This document shows positions 46,805-55,123 of a DNA stretch of 64,000 bases, piece after piece (position 1 is the first letter of the stretch; every line of letters starts with the position of its first letter). The stretch is from NCBI GenBank assembly GCA_910588945.1, contig CAJUSF010000051.1, positions 1 to 64,000 on the forward strand, written 5' to 3'. A program made the position numbers and the translations under genes. Source of the stretch: an uncultured Eggerthellaceae bacterium (GTDB taxonomy: Bacteria; Actinomycetota; Coriobacteriia; Coriobacteriales; Eggerthellaceae). The notes under the pieces are model-generated. The model did no database searches. It saw only the letters and a program-made list of their open reading frames with translations, and was not told the DNA's origin.

Positions 46805-46877
46805 TTGGACGGTTTCAAGTATAGCATTTGGACGATTTCAAGTATAGCATTTGGACGGTTTTGAGTTTGGTATTTGG
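46805..46877. repeat. 23-bp tandem repeat upstream of the DUF4143 gene
   Basis: Three contiguous units starting TTGGACG at 46805, 46828 and 46851; the first two differ at one base (TTGGACGGTTTCAAGTATAG versus the same with GA), the third is more diverged. A fourth TTGGA begins at 46874. They lie 83-155 bases upstream of the minus-strand ATPase start. Iteron or regulator-binding repeats are possible. The rest of 46723-47071 has only palindromes and no gene. Confidence 0.75.
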
Positions 46878-47009
46878 ATTTTATAGCAAAACGCGCGCAT
46901 AAAAATCGGATGCGCCCTTCATACGCACATCAAATCCGGGCATGATCCGCATGCGCACGTTTTTGTGTTACGGGTCCGTTTTCCATACGCACGTGTCACA
47001 TTGCCAAAC

Positions 47010-47040
47010 AAAAAAGCGCGCATCAAGATCGGATGCGCGC
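47010..47040 (-). terminator. Intrinsic terminator of the YebC gene
   Basis: GCGCGCATC and GATGCGCGC form a perfect 9-bp stem with a 7-base loop, followed on the minus strand by TTTTTTG. It lies 32 bases past the stop. A degenerate copy of the same hairpin is at about 46892-46916. Confidence 0.8.
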
Positions 47041-47071
47041 CTACGTCGACAATCAAACCAGCGGAATCAAA

Positions 47072-47872
47072 CTAGTCGTCGAGTTGCTCTGCAATCTCGT
47101 CGGTGATATCTGCTGTGTGGTAGACGTTCTGAAGATCCTCAAGCTCCTCGAGCCTATCAACCAAACGCATAACCTTCTTGGCATCGGAAAGTGTAACCTC
47201 GGTTGGATTGGATGCAATCATCGTAAGCTCAGCACCCTTCACCTCGATACCCTGATCAGCAAGCGCATTTTTCACGGCAGCAAGATCACTCGGACCGGTA
47301 TAGACAATCCACTCGTCTTCCGCATCCTCATAATCATCGCCACCAGCCTCGGCAACTGCAAGCATGAATTCTTCCTCGTCAGCTGCAGCGCCATTTGGGC
47401 CGGTCGGGTTCTTCTTGTCGCCGGTCTCGATCTCCTTAGGAACCATGATCTGACCTTTGCGCTCGAACTGGAACGCAACAGAACCTGAAGTTCCAAGATT
47501 ACCTCCAGCATGAGAAAAAGCTGAACGCACATCGGCGGCAGTGCGGTTGCGGTTGTCGGTCAGAGCCTCGCAATAAACAGCGATGCCGGCCGGCCCGTAG
47601 CCCTCATAGATGACCGTCTCATAGTTGGCAGCATCCTTGCCGGAACCGAAAGCCTTATCGATAGCAGTCTTGATCTTGTCTTTCGGAAGAGAATAGCCCT
47701 TTGCCTTATCGATGGCAGCAGCCAAAGACGCGTTGTTCTCCGGATTTGGGTCTCCACCCTCCTTCGCCGCTACAGTAATGTTACGGGAAAGCTTGGAGAA
47801 AAGAGCTGAGCGCTTTGCGTCCTGCGCGGCTTTACGATGTTTGGTTGTTGCCCACTTTGAGTGTCCTGACAT
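47072..47872 (-). CDS. yebC: YebC/PmpR family DNA-binding regulator or translation factor
   Basis: A 266-residue YebC-family protein. The N-terminus GHSKWATTKHRKAAQDAKR is the family signature, and IYEGYGPAGIAVYCEALTDNRNRT is the central hallmark. It is about 20 residues longer than common forms owing to a GDKKNPTGPNGAA insert. Members were described as transcription regulators and more recently as relieving ribosome stalling. A terminator follows. Confidence 0.95.
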   Translation of the reverse strand: MSGHSKWATTKHRKAAQDAKRSALFSKLSRNITVAAKEGGDPNPENNASLAAAIDKAKGYSLPKDKIKTAIDKAFGSGKDAANYETVIYEGYGPAGIAVYCEALTDNRNRTAADVRSAFSHAGGNLGTSGSVAFQFERKGQIMVPKEIETGDKKNPTGPNGAAADEEEFMLAVAEAGGDDYEDAEDEWIVYTGPSDLAAVKNALADQGIEVKGAELTMIASNPTEVTLSDAKKVMRLVDRLEELEDLQNVYHTADITDEIAEQLDD

Positions 47873-48097
47873 TTATGAAACCTTTCGAGATATATGAAAT
47901 CGACCAAATCGACATGGTATCACATGCGCCGATCACGCGAAAGATGCAAGGTCGACGCGAATCCGATGGTCGCAACGCCAAACGCATGTCATGCGTCAGT
48001 CGCACGCCAACCGCCGCGGTGCCACACACCAGCCACGCATTGGCCCTCCCCCGCCATATTGCGTCAGCGCCGAGCGGCGGACACCCAATCTCAGATC

Positions 48098-49675
48098 CTA
48101 TCGATCGAGCGAAACCTTATCGAGCTTTTCCTTATCGAAGAACGCCGAGGTCATAAGGGCATCCTTGCCAGACCCTGCCAAAGCCATGGCTGATTTTTCA
48201 TCGCGAATTTGCACCACATACATCACATTCGCAGGCGCGAACTTCTCGGCCACACCGCGATTATCGCGCTTGATCGGAGATGTGAACCTATCTCCGCATG
48301 TGAACACAGCCACGTCGCCTTCGCTAAGATACCCCTGCTCAACGACTACATCCTGCGCATTTTGGATGACGCGACGCATATCGCCTTGCACATCTCCTAA
48401 AAACGGTTTTACACCCCAATATATCTGCATTGTGCGCATGGTGTGCTTATCAGGCGTTACCGAATAGATCGGGATAGGCGCACGAAGAGATGCCATCAGG
48501 CGTGCGGTTCTGCCTGTCATCGTCGGGCATACAAGGCACTTGGCCTGGATGTCCTCCGCCGTCTGCACCGCCGCTATACCGACAGCGTGAGACACCGATT
48601 TCAACCCCGACCCGGTACGCCCATGGTTCTTTACGCGCTCGAAGTAGTGACTTTCGGTGTTCTGGATTATCTTCACCATGGTCTTTACGACCTCAACAGG
48701 ATACGCACCAACCGCCGTCTCGCCAGATAGCATCACGCAATCGGTGCCGTCATAGATGGCGTTGGCCACATCGGCCGCCTCGGCGCGGGTTGGCCGCTTG
48801 TTGGATGTCATGGATTCAAGCATCTGTGTTGCGGTTATGACCGGCTTGTGCGCGCAGTTGCATGACTCGATGATGCGCTTTTGGAGGTAGGGAACCTCAT
48901 GCGGGGGCATCTCGACGCCTAGATCGCCGCGCGCCACCATGATCCCATCGGCCGCTTCTAGGATCTCGCCAATATTGCGAACCGCGTCCGCATTCTCGAT
49001 CTTTGCAATAATGGAAATATTTCCGCCGCCGTTGTCGCGAAGAATTTGCCTGATGCTATCTATGGTTGAGGCTTCCTTCACGAAAGACACTGCCACGAAA
49101 TCGATGTCTTGCTCGATGCCGAAGAGCAGATCCGATACATCCTTTTCCGTGATCGGAGCGATCGGAATCGAAACACCCGGCACATTCACGGATTTGCGCT
49201 GCCCCAAACGCCCCGGATCTTTCACTTTGCAGACAATATCGTTGCCCTCAACGGATTCCACCTCAAGGCCGATCAACCCGTCGTCTATAAGAATTACCAT
49301 GCCAGGGGCAGCCGCCTCAAGAAGCTCAGGCGACGATTGGGAGACGCGGCTGGCATCACCTTCTATCTTATCGAGCGTAAGAGTAATGCGATGCCCCTCT
49401 TCAAGATCGACAGGACGCCCTTCCTTAAGAAGCCCGGTCCTTATCTCGGGGCCCATAGTGTCAAGCATGATCGCGCAGGGCAGATCCGCACGCTCGCGAA
49501 CACGCTTCAATCGCTCGATGCGCACCTTGTGTTCCTCATGTGATCCGTGGCTGAAATTCAAACGCGCGATGTCCATCCCGTTGTTCATCAGCTCGAAAAG
49601 GACATCTTCATCATCAACGGATGGGCCCAAAGTACAGATGATCTTCGTTCGCTTGAAAGGCTCTGCAACTGACAT
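48098..49675 (-). CDS. pyk: Pyruvate kinase
   Basis: A 525-residue glycolytic kinase making pyruvate and ATP from phosphoenolpyruvate. TKIICTLGPS opens the barrel, MVARGDLGVEMP is the catalytic stretch and MLSGETAVGAYPVE is present. It is about 45-50 residues longer than the usual 475, the extra length lying at the C-terminus (SGKDALMTSAFF). The ATG at 49675 follows GAGG with 6-base spacing. It lies 36 bases after moaC and may share its transcript. Confidence 0.95.
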   Translation of the reverse strand: MSVAEPFKRTKIICTLGPSVDDEDVLFELMNNGMDIARLNFSHGSHEEHKVRIERLKRVRERADLPCAIMLDTMGPEIRTGLLKEGRPVDLEEGHRITLTLDKIEGDASRVSQSSPELLEAAAPGMVILIDDGLIGLEVESVEGNDIVCKVKDPGRLGQRKSVNVPGVSIPIAPITEKDVSDLLFGIEQDIDFVAVSFVKEASTIDSIRQILRDNGGGNISIIAKIENADAVRNIGEILEAADGIMVARGDLGVEMPPHEVPYLQKRIIESCNCAHKPVITATQMLESMTSNKRPTRAEAADVANAIYDGTDCVMLSGETAVGAYPVEVVKTMVKIIQNTESHYFERVKNHGRTGSGLKSVSHAVGIAAVQTAEDIQAKCLVCPTMTGRTARLMASLRAPIPIYSVTPDKHTMRTMQIYWGVKPFLGDVQGDMRRVIQNAQDVVVEQGYLSEGDVAVFTCGDRFTSPIKRDNRGVAEKFAPANVMYVVQIRDEKSAMALAGSGKDALMTSAFFDKEKLDKVSLDR

Positions 49676-49711
49676 GGTCAACCTCGCAGTCTATATGGTT
49701 ATAGGAAGTTG

Positions 49712-50212
49712 CTAGGAAGTGCGCTCCCAAAGACCGCTCTTCCCGCCGTCTTTCTTCAAAAGACGCACATCCATTATCTCCATACCGCGATCAACCGCCT
49801 TACACATATCATAAACTGTAAGACAAGCGACAGATACCGCGGTCAAAGCTTCCATTTCGATGCCTGTTTTGCCCGTGACACCACAGGTGGTGGTGATGTG
49901 TATTCCGACGCGCCCGTCCTCGCGATCGCCCTCATGAACAGGCGTGCACTCCACCTTCGCCTTGGTGATGTTGAGCGGATGGCACATCGGAATGAGCGAG
50001 CTTGTCTGCTTCGCCCCCATAACACCTGCAACACGCGCGCATGCTAAAACATCGCCTTTAGCAGCCTTTCCGGTAACAATCAGATCAAGCGTGGCCGGAT
50101 TCATCGAAATAAATCCTTCCGCGATGGCAACGCGCTCCGTATCGGGCTTGGCGGACACATCAACCATGCGTACATCGCCCTTGTCATCTATATGCGTGAG
50201 TCTATTCTGCAC
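49712..50212 (-). CDS. moaC: Cyclic pyranopterin monophosphate synthase MoaC
   Basis: A 166-residue enzyme of molybdenum-cofactor synthesis, acting after MoaA. Landmarks are LTHIDDKGDVRMVDVSAK, MCHPL and MEALTAVSVACLTVYDMCKAVD. I chose a GTG start at 50212, 4 bases after the moaA stop with GGAGG 8 bases upstream; the in-frame TTG at 50227 lies in the moaA end. It is part of the mod-moa block. Confidence 0.95.
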   Translation of the reverse strand: MQNRLTHIDDKGDVRMVDVSAKPDTERVAIAEGFISMNPATLDLIVTGKAAKGDVLACARVAGVMGAKQTSSLIPMCHPLNITKAKVECTPVHEGDREDGRVGIHITTTCGVTGKTGIEMEALTAVSVACLTVYDMCKAVDRGMEIMDVRLLKKDGGKSGLWERTS

Positions 50213-50216
50213 GAGA

Positions 50217-51212
50217 TTATCCTCCAATTTGGCTCATTCCTCTCTCGGTTCCAACCTTGTCGTGATGATCGTCGGGCTTGGCGCCCAGCGCTTCCATCAA
50301 AACGGCGCGAACCTGCTCATCCGTGCCGTTTCGCAAAGCTTGTTTCGCATCGTATTCCGTATCTGAGAAAAGGCACGGACGAATCTTGCCGTCGGCAGTC
50401 ATACGAAGACGGTTGCATGCACTGCAGAAATGTCGTGAGAGTGGCGAGATAAAACCGACTGTGCCCTTTGCATCCGGGAACTCAAAATAACGCGCAGGAC
50501 CCCAACCCAGCGGATCTGCGGCAGCCGATTCAAGCGGAAGCAATCCTTCGATGGCGGCACGCTCATTGATGATCGAAAAGAGCTCCTTGCTTGGAATGAC
50601 ATCTTCTTTTCCCCAACCAGTGCCGTTTTCAGAACTGTCGCCGACAGGCATGTACTCGATGAAACGCACGTGCAAAGGTCTGTCGATTGAAAGCTTGGCA
50701 AAGGCGAGGAAATCCTGGTTAAGACTCTTCACCGTAACGGCATTAACCTTGACAGGATCAAATCCACACTCGAGCGCCGCATCAATTCCTGCAAGAGTGT
50801 CTTCAAGTTTGCCAACGCGCGTGACGTATTTAAACTGCTCGGGGTCGAGCGTATCCAGCGATATATTGACACGCGAAAGGCCTGCACGCTTGAGATCTTC
50901 GGCCATTGCGGGGAGCAACACGCCGTTGGTTGTCATGGAGACGTTCTCGATGCCGTCGATATTGGTTATTGAATCGACAAGATCAACCACGCCCTTGCGA
51001 ACAAGCGGCTCTCCGCCTGTAAGTCGGATGCTTTTGATGCCGATTCCGGCGGCCACTTTGACCAGTCGTTCGATATCTTCAATCCGAAGGATCTCATCGT
51101 GATCCATCTGACACACGCCGTCCTCAGGCATGCAATAGATGCATCTAAAGTTGCACCTGTCAGTCAGTGAGATGCGTAAATAGTCGATTACGCGGCCATG
51201 TGCGTCTTTCAC
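50217..51212 (-). CDS. moaA: GTP 3',8-cyclase MoaA
   Basis: A 331-residue radical SAM enzyme starting molybdenum-cofactor synthesis. The SAM cluster cysteines are in CNFRCIYC (residues 20-27), GGEPLVRKG follows, and the C-terminal cluster cysteines are in CSACNRLR and a later CLF. The start is GTG with AAGGA upstream. The last residues lack the usual GG-containing tail in standard form but end SQIGG, consistent with the C-terminal GG that is important in MoaA. Confidence 0.96.
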   Translation of the reverse strand: MKDAHGRVIDYLRISLTDRCNFRCIYCMPEDGVCQMDHDEILRIEDIERLVKVAAGIGIKSIRLTGGEPLVRKGVVDLVDSITNIDGIENVSMTTNGVLLPAMAEDLKRAGLSRVNISLDTLDPEQFKYVTRVGKLEDTLAGIDAALECGFDPVKVNAVTVKSLNQDFLAFAKLSIDRPLHVRFIEYMPVGDSSENGTGWGKEDVIPSKELFSIINERAAIEGLLPLESAAADPLGWGPARYFEFPDAKGTVGFISPLSRHFCSACNRLRMTADGKIRPCLFSDTEYDAKQALRNGTDEQVRAVLMEALGAKPDDHHDKVGTERGMSQIGG

Positions 51213-51346
51213 TTCAAATTCCTTAGAAAGCCTTTTTGAAGATTATACACATCTCTATATTATTCTCAACCTAGGTGGATATGTGGATTACAAAGAATCT
51301 CTCACGCGCGGCATCGGTAAACTATTGAGGGGCATAAGTTGCTCGA

Positions 51347-52459
51347 TCAGTGGGTTACCAAATACACCTTATCCCTTGGAATGTGAATCCATAAAACATC
51401 GCCCACATCCGGCAATTCTTCTTGGCTTTTTCCGAGCATATTCACTCGCCAGAAGAGATGTTGATGCAAAAACTTCATCTCATCATCTTCGCGATCAACC
51501 TCAGGCACCTCTGAATTGTCCCTGTCGACAAAGCCAAGCAACAACGAGCGATCAAATCTAGAGTCGCTAATCCTGTCAACTCGAACCTTGAAGCAGTTTT
51601 CCGCCGGACCGTCGACTCGCTCCACCATGAAAGCCCTTATACCGAGAAACTTCACATCTTTGGGAACCGTCTTTTCGGTTTGAACGGTGATCCCCCATTT
51701 CGGAATCCAGACGCTATGGTCGCCAGCATATTCAGCAGGGGTAGCGTTCTTGCAGCCTGAAAGCTTTAGCGCCGCCTCTGACTGCGGATTGTGAACGAGT
51801 TCGTTTTTGCTGTCTATCTCAAGGATGTGCCCGCTTTCCACCACCGCAATCCTATCGCAAAACCTGAGCGCCTCGTCTATGTCGTGACTGATGTACAGGA
51901 TCGTTCCATCAAATGCTTCGAACAGATCAACAAGATTCTGCTCGAGCACGTTTTTGAGATGCGAATCCAGAGCGCTAAAAGGTTCGTCAAGCATCAGGAT
52001 ATCAGGGCGTGCAGCCAGCATGCGTGCGAGTGCCACGCGCTGCTGCTGACCTCCGGAAAGCTGCGCGGGGTATCTACCCTCAAATCCCGTTAGGCTGAAT
52101 CGCTTCATCTCGGAGAAAATCATCTCATCGCGCACGTCCTTGGGCGTCTTTCGATCGATCCCGGCACCTACGTTTTCTTTCACCGTCAAATTCGGGAACA
52201 GCATATAGTTCTGGAACAAAAGCGCGGTCTTTCGCTGCTGCGGAGTAAGGTTGATCTTCGCATCCGAGTCGAAAAACACCTTACCGTTTACGACTATGCG
52301 CCCCTCATCAGGTGTCTCGATCCCAGCGATGCATCTTAGCGTCAGAGATTTACCGCAACCCGATTCACCGAGAAAACCAAATGTCTCCGAACCGGCATCG
52401 AAATCCACATCGAGCGTAAAAGCACCGAAGCTCTTCTTTATTCGCGCTTGAAGCGTCAT
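51347..52459 (-). CDS. modC: Molybdate ABC transporter ATP-binding protein ModC
   Basis: A 370-residue ATPase. Walker A is GESGCGKSLTL near residue 34, the signature is LSGGQQQRVALAR and Walker B LMLDEP. The C-terminal 130 residues form a TOBE-like regulatory domain (IRAFMVERVDG, YLVTH at the end). Its ATG overlaps the modB stop (ATGA), so they are coupled. It energises molybdate or tungstate import. Confidence 0.9.
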   Translation of the reverse strand: MTLQARIKKSFGAFTLDVDFDAGSETFGFLGESGCGKSLTLRCIAGIETPDEGRIVVNGKVFFDSDAKINLTPQQRKTALLFQNYMLFPNLTVKENVGAGIDRKTPKDVRDEMIFSEMKRFSLTGFEGRYPAQLSGGQQQRVALARMLAARPDILMLDEPFSALDSHLKNVLEQNLVDLFEAFDGTILYISHDIDEALRFCDRIAVVESGHILEIDSKNELVHNPQSEAALKLSGCKNATPAEYAGDHSVWIPKWGITVQTEKTVPKDVKFLGIRAFMVERVDGPAENCFKVRVDRISDSRFDRSLLLGFVDRDNSEVPEVDREDDEMKFLHQHLFWRVNMLGKSQEELPDVGDVLWIHIPRDKVYLVTH

Positions 52460-53775
52460 TTGCGATCACCCCTTGAGCGATACTTCGTGGTATGCCTGCT
52501 CCAAAGATTGATAAATAGAATAACCGCAAAGCTGAATATGATTATGACGATTGTCCAGAAGATGGCGACATCCATATTGCCGCCCATCCATTCGAAGTAA
52601 ATGGCAATAGGGATGGTCTGCGTGATGCCGACATAGTTTCCCGCAAGAAAAAGCGTGGCTCCGAACTCGCCGAGTGCGCGGGCGAATGCAAGCACAGTAG
52701 CGGCTGCGATCGAGCTCCACGACAGCGGGATCATCAGCTTGAAAAAGATGCGCGAATTCGACCAGCCGAGCGTGCGAGCTGCATCAAGCATGTTCGCATC
52801 AAGGTTCTCAAACGCACCACGACATGAACGATACATCAACGGAAATGCTACCACGGTGGCCGCGATAACGGTTGCCTGCCAGCTGAAGATGAGCGGAAAT
52901 CCGATGTCGATAAACCATTGTCCGAGCGCCGTGTTGCGGCCCAGCGCTAAAAGCAGCAAAAAGCCACAGACAGTCGGCGGTAAGACCATTGGAATCGTGA
53001 ATATCGTATCGAAGATATCCTGCGCGCGTTTGGGGATACGCATGGTGAAATATGCCGCCGCAAGTCCAAGTATAAAAATGAACACAATCGCGCAACCTGT
53101 GGTTTTGAGCGTGACCCAAAGTGGCGACATATCGATACCTGATAGGAATTCGCCAAAAGCGGCGATGCCTGTGGCCGCAGGCACGATGTCTACCTCGCTA
53201 GGAGCAACAATGCGCGCTATGTCAGCATGATCGGGCGTGGTAGAAACCCCGGTAGAGGACATGATTGCAATATAGAATTTATCAGGTTCGGCTTCAAGGC
53301 TAAACGTTATCTGAAAACCTGCCTCCGTATATATCGCATCGCTTGTGAATATCCATTCTCGTGCATCCCTAAGAAGCGCGCCGCCTTTGTTATTCGCCTC
53401 GTCAAGTGCGCAGAAATAGGCCTTGATTTCATCTTTCGAAGTCGCATCAGACGCATCGCATAGCGCGTGAGCCGAAGGCGGGATATAAACAATAACGACA
53501 TCATTAACCTGGAGGGCAGCTGCATAATCGGGCGATGAGCCCTCATAGTAGTTGTAGCCAATATACGCACCGCCGCGCTCATGGCTCGAACCCTTCTCGA
53601 AGCGAGTGAAATCATTAAGAGCAAACGATGAGCCTTCGATGAAGGCTGCATCCCCTTCTGCGGATATAGCGACATCATCGAGATATTCGTCAGCAGCGAG
53701 CGCGACCGTTGGGCATCCCGCGAACACGAACAAAGCGCTCAGTAATGTAAGTAGTATATGGCTTAATGTTTTCAT
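52456..53775 (-). CDS. modB: Molybdate ABC transporter permease ModB with N-terminal extracellular domain
   Basis: A 439-residue protein, about twice the size of a normal ModB. Residues 1-27 are a signal-like segment (HILLTLLSALFVFAG, then a Cys). Residues about 28-215 form a soluble domain of unknown type that would face outside, with two more Cys. The permease follows from about 216: FTIPMVLPPTVCGFLLL, AARTLGWSNSRIFFKLMIPL and ARALGEFGATLFLAGN are ModB signatures, the last holding the EAA-type loop. The start at 53775 is preferred because the signal segment follows it, although its ribosome-binding site is weak. It lies between modA and modC. Confidence 0.85.
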   Translation of the reverse strand: MKTLSHILLTLLSALFVFAGCPTVALAADEYLDDVAISAEGDAAFIEGSSFALNDFTRFEKGSSHERGGAYIGYNYYEGSSPDYAAALQVNDVVIVYIPPSAHALCDASDATSKDEIKAYFCALDEANNKGGALLRDAREWIFTSDAIYTEAGFQITFSLEAEPDKFYIAIMSSTGVSTTPDHADIARIVAPSEVDIVPAATGIAAFGEFLSGIDMSPLWVTLKTTGCAIVFIFILGLAAAYFTMRIPKRAQDIFDTIFTIPMVLPPTVCGFLLLLALGRNTALGQWFIDIGFPLIFSWQATVIAATVVAFPLMYRSCRGAFENLDANMLDAARTLGWSNSRIFFKLMIPLSWSSIAAATVLAFARALGEFGATLFLAGNYVGITQTIPIAIYFEWMGGNMDVAIFWTIVIIIFSFAVILFINLWSRHTTKYRSRGDRK

Positions 53776-53864
53776 CGAAGAATGATTGTAAATGATTGTA
53801 GCCGGGACAATAAGATGAGACAGGGTCTCTCTCGAATAAACCTGTACCACAAAACGAGGAAAAT

Positions 53865-53887
53865 GGAGCAGGATTTCATCCTGCTCC
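53865..53887. repeat. Short perfect hairpin, second copy of the 184-206 type
   Basis: GGAGCAGGAT and ATCCTGCTCC are 10-base arms around TTC, followed by TACA. It differs from the 184-206 copy by a paired change in both arms (G to A, C to T), so the pairing is conserved. Confidence 0.75.
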
Positions 53888-53932
53888 TACAATATATTCC
53901 CGAAAGGCACAGGTCGTTCGTAAAGATAGTGA

Positions 53933-54033
53933 GCGGCATATCCAGTGGTTCAGATTTGCGTGAAAGACCGACGACATGTACTTAGGTACACGAGGAGGGC
54001 TTGCAGCGCGAAGATTAACCGCTGGGATGCCGC
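53933..54033 (-). repeat. Palindromic repeat family P1, copy C
   Basis: A 101-base hairpin matching copy A base for base at most positions. Arms are GCGGCATATCCAGTGGTTCA and AACCGCTGGGATGCCGC, and the inner TGTAC/GTACA closes on TTAG. It lies 36 bases past the modA stop, in front of modB. Confidence 0.85.
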
Positions 54034-54043
54034 GCAACATCAG

Positions 54044-54066
54044 GGTTTTATTCGCAGGATAAAACC
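54044..54066 (-). other. Hairpin at the modA stop
   Basis: GGTTTTAT and ATAAAACC are 8-base arms around TCGCAGG, 3 bases past the modA stop. It parallels the hairpin at 23577-23604 in position relative to repeat P1. Confidence 0.55.
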
Positions 54067-54069
54067 TTC

Positions 54070-54957
54070 TTAGGCAAGTTCGAAGCCCCACTCCTGCCAG
54101 ATCTTAATCGCATCCTCGTTCGTGAAGGCCCAATCCAAGAAATCTTGAGCCTCTTGCGTCAAATTAGATCCAGCGCAGATTGCAGCAGGATAGATGATGG
54201 ATTTATGGGTATCGTTGGGGGTGGTGCCCACCTGCTTCACATTGCCAAAACGATAAACATCAGAGCTGTACACCATGGCCAGATCGACATCTCCGGAGTT
54301 GGCATAGTTGCAGACATTGCCGACCGATGATCCTTCGGTTACCTTGCCAGCCAAAGGTGTACCGTCAAATGTGCCGTCGGTTCCAGCGCATTCCTTACCG
54401 ATTGCGCCATCTGAACTGATCCAGCATGGCGGAGTAGTGGTCGACAAAGACTGCTTGGCGTAGTTGCCTGCAGGAACATTCGCATCACCAACAGCGAGAG
54501 TGTAGGTGCCCGAAGCAATATCTTCAAGCGTTACATCCTCAAGAGTAGAGTCAAGCGCCGAGACAATCACGAGTTCATTGGTGAACATATCAAAACGGGT
54601 GTCATCATTGATATAGCCTTTTTCTTCAGCTGCATCCATTGTGCCATTAGAGGCGGTGATCAAGATATCAGCATACGCGCCACCACCGAGCATCTCGACC
54701 AAAGTGCCGGAGCCTTCATACTGCGTGTCGGCAAAGATAATACCGGTCTGCTCTGTATAGAGAGCCTGAACCTCATCCATCGCCTTCGTTAGCGAATTGG
54801 CGGCAAATATCTGCAACTGGACACCAGATTCCGATGCGGCAGATGAATTGGATGATGCTGCCGTTGAACCACCTTGTGTGCATCCGGTTAGAGTAAACAT
54901 GGAAACCATCGCCCCGGCTGCTGCTAGCGCAACTGCTTTTCTGAACAAACCTTTCAT
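54070..54957 (-). CDS. modA: Molybdate-binding lipoprotein ModA
   Basis: A 295-residue solute-binding lipoprotein. The signal ends at the lipobox LTGC near residue 26, and the mature part begins with a Gly/Ser linker. IFAANSLTKAMDEV and TQYEGSGTLVEML match the oxyanion-binding loops of ModA, and DVLITAS-type and VAGKVTEG-like segments follow. It delivers molybdate to ModBC. AGGGGA precedes the ATG. It heads the modABC-moaAC block. Confidence 0.92.
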   Translation of the reverse strand: MKGLFRKAVALAAAGAMVSMFTLTGCTQGGSTAASSNSSAASESGVQLQIFAANSLTKAMDEVQALYTEQTGIIFADTQYEGSGTLVEMLGGGAYADILITASNGTMDAAEEKGYINDDTRFDMFTNELVIVSALDSTLEDVTLEDIASGTYTLAVGDANVPAGNYAKQSLSTTTPPCWISSDGAIGKECAGTDGTFDGTPLAGKVTEGSSVGNVCNYANSGDVDLAMVYSSDVYRFGNVKQVGTTPNDTHKSIIYPAAICAGSNLTQEAQDFLDWAFTNEDAIKIWQEWGFELA

Positions 54958-55123
54958 AATTTCCCCTTTTCTTATTTATATCCAAATGAGGATAATGCGA
55001 ATACACACATTATACACAAATCAGAATAATCGCGGAGAAAAAACGAGCGCAAAATCTCCCCCGCGCTCTTCTACTTACTTTATTTGGATTCCATTTAATC
55101 GAGATGGCAACCGTAGCGACTAA

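Noticed and set aside
46805..46877. 23-bp repeats as a CRISPR array
   Set aside because: Units are contiguous with no spacers and only three copies; no cas genes are present.
51213..51346. Molybdenum-cofactor riboswitch upstream of moaA
   Set aside because: The gap is only 134 bases, AT-rich and without the paired blocks expected of that RNA.
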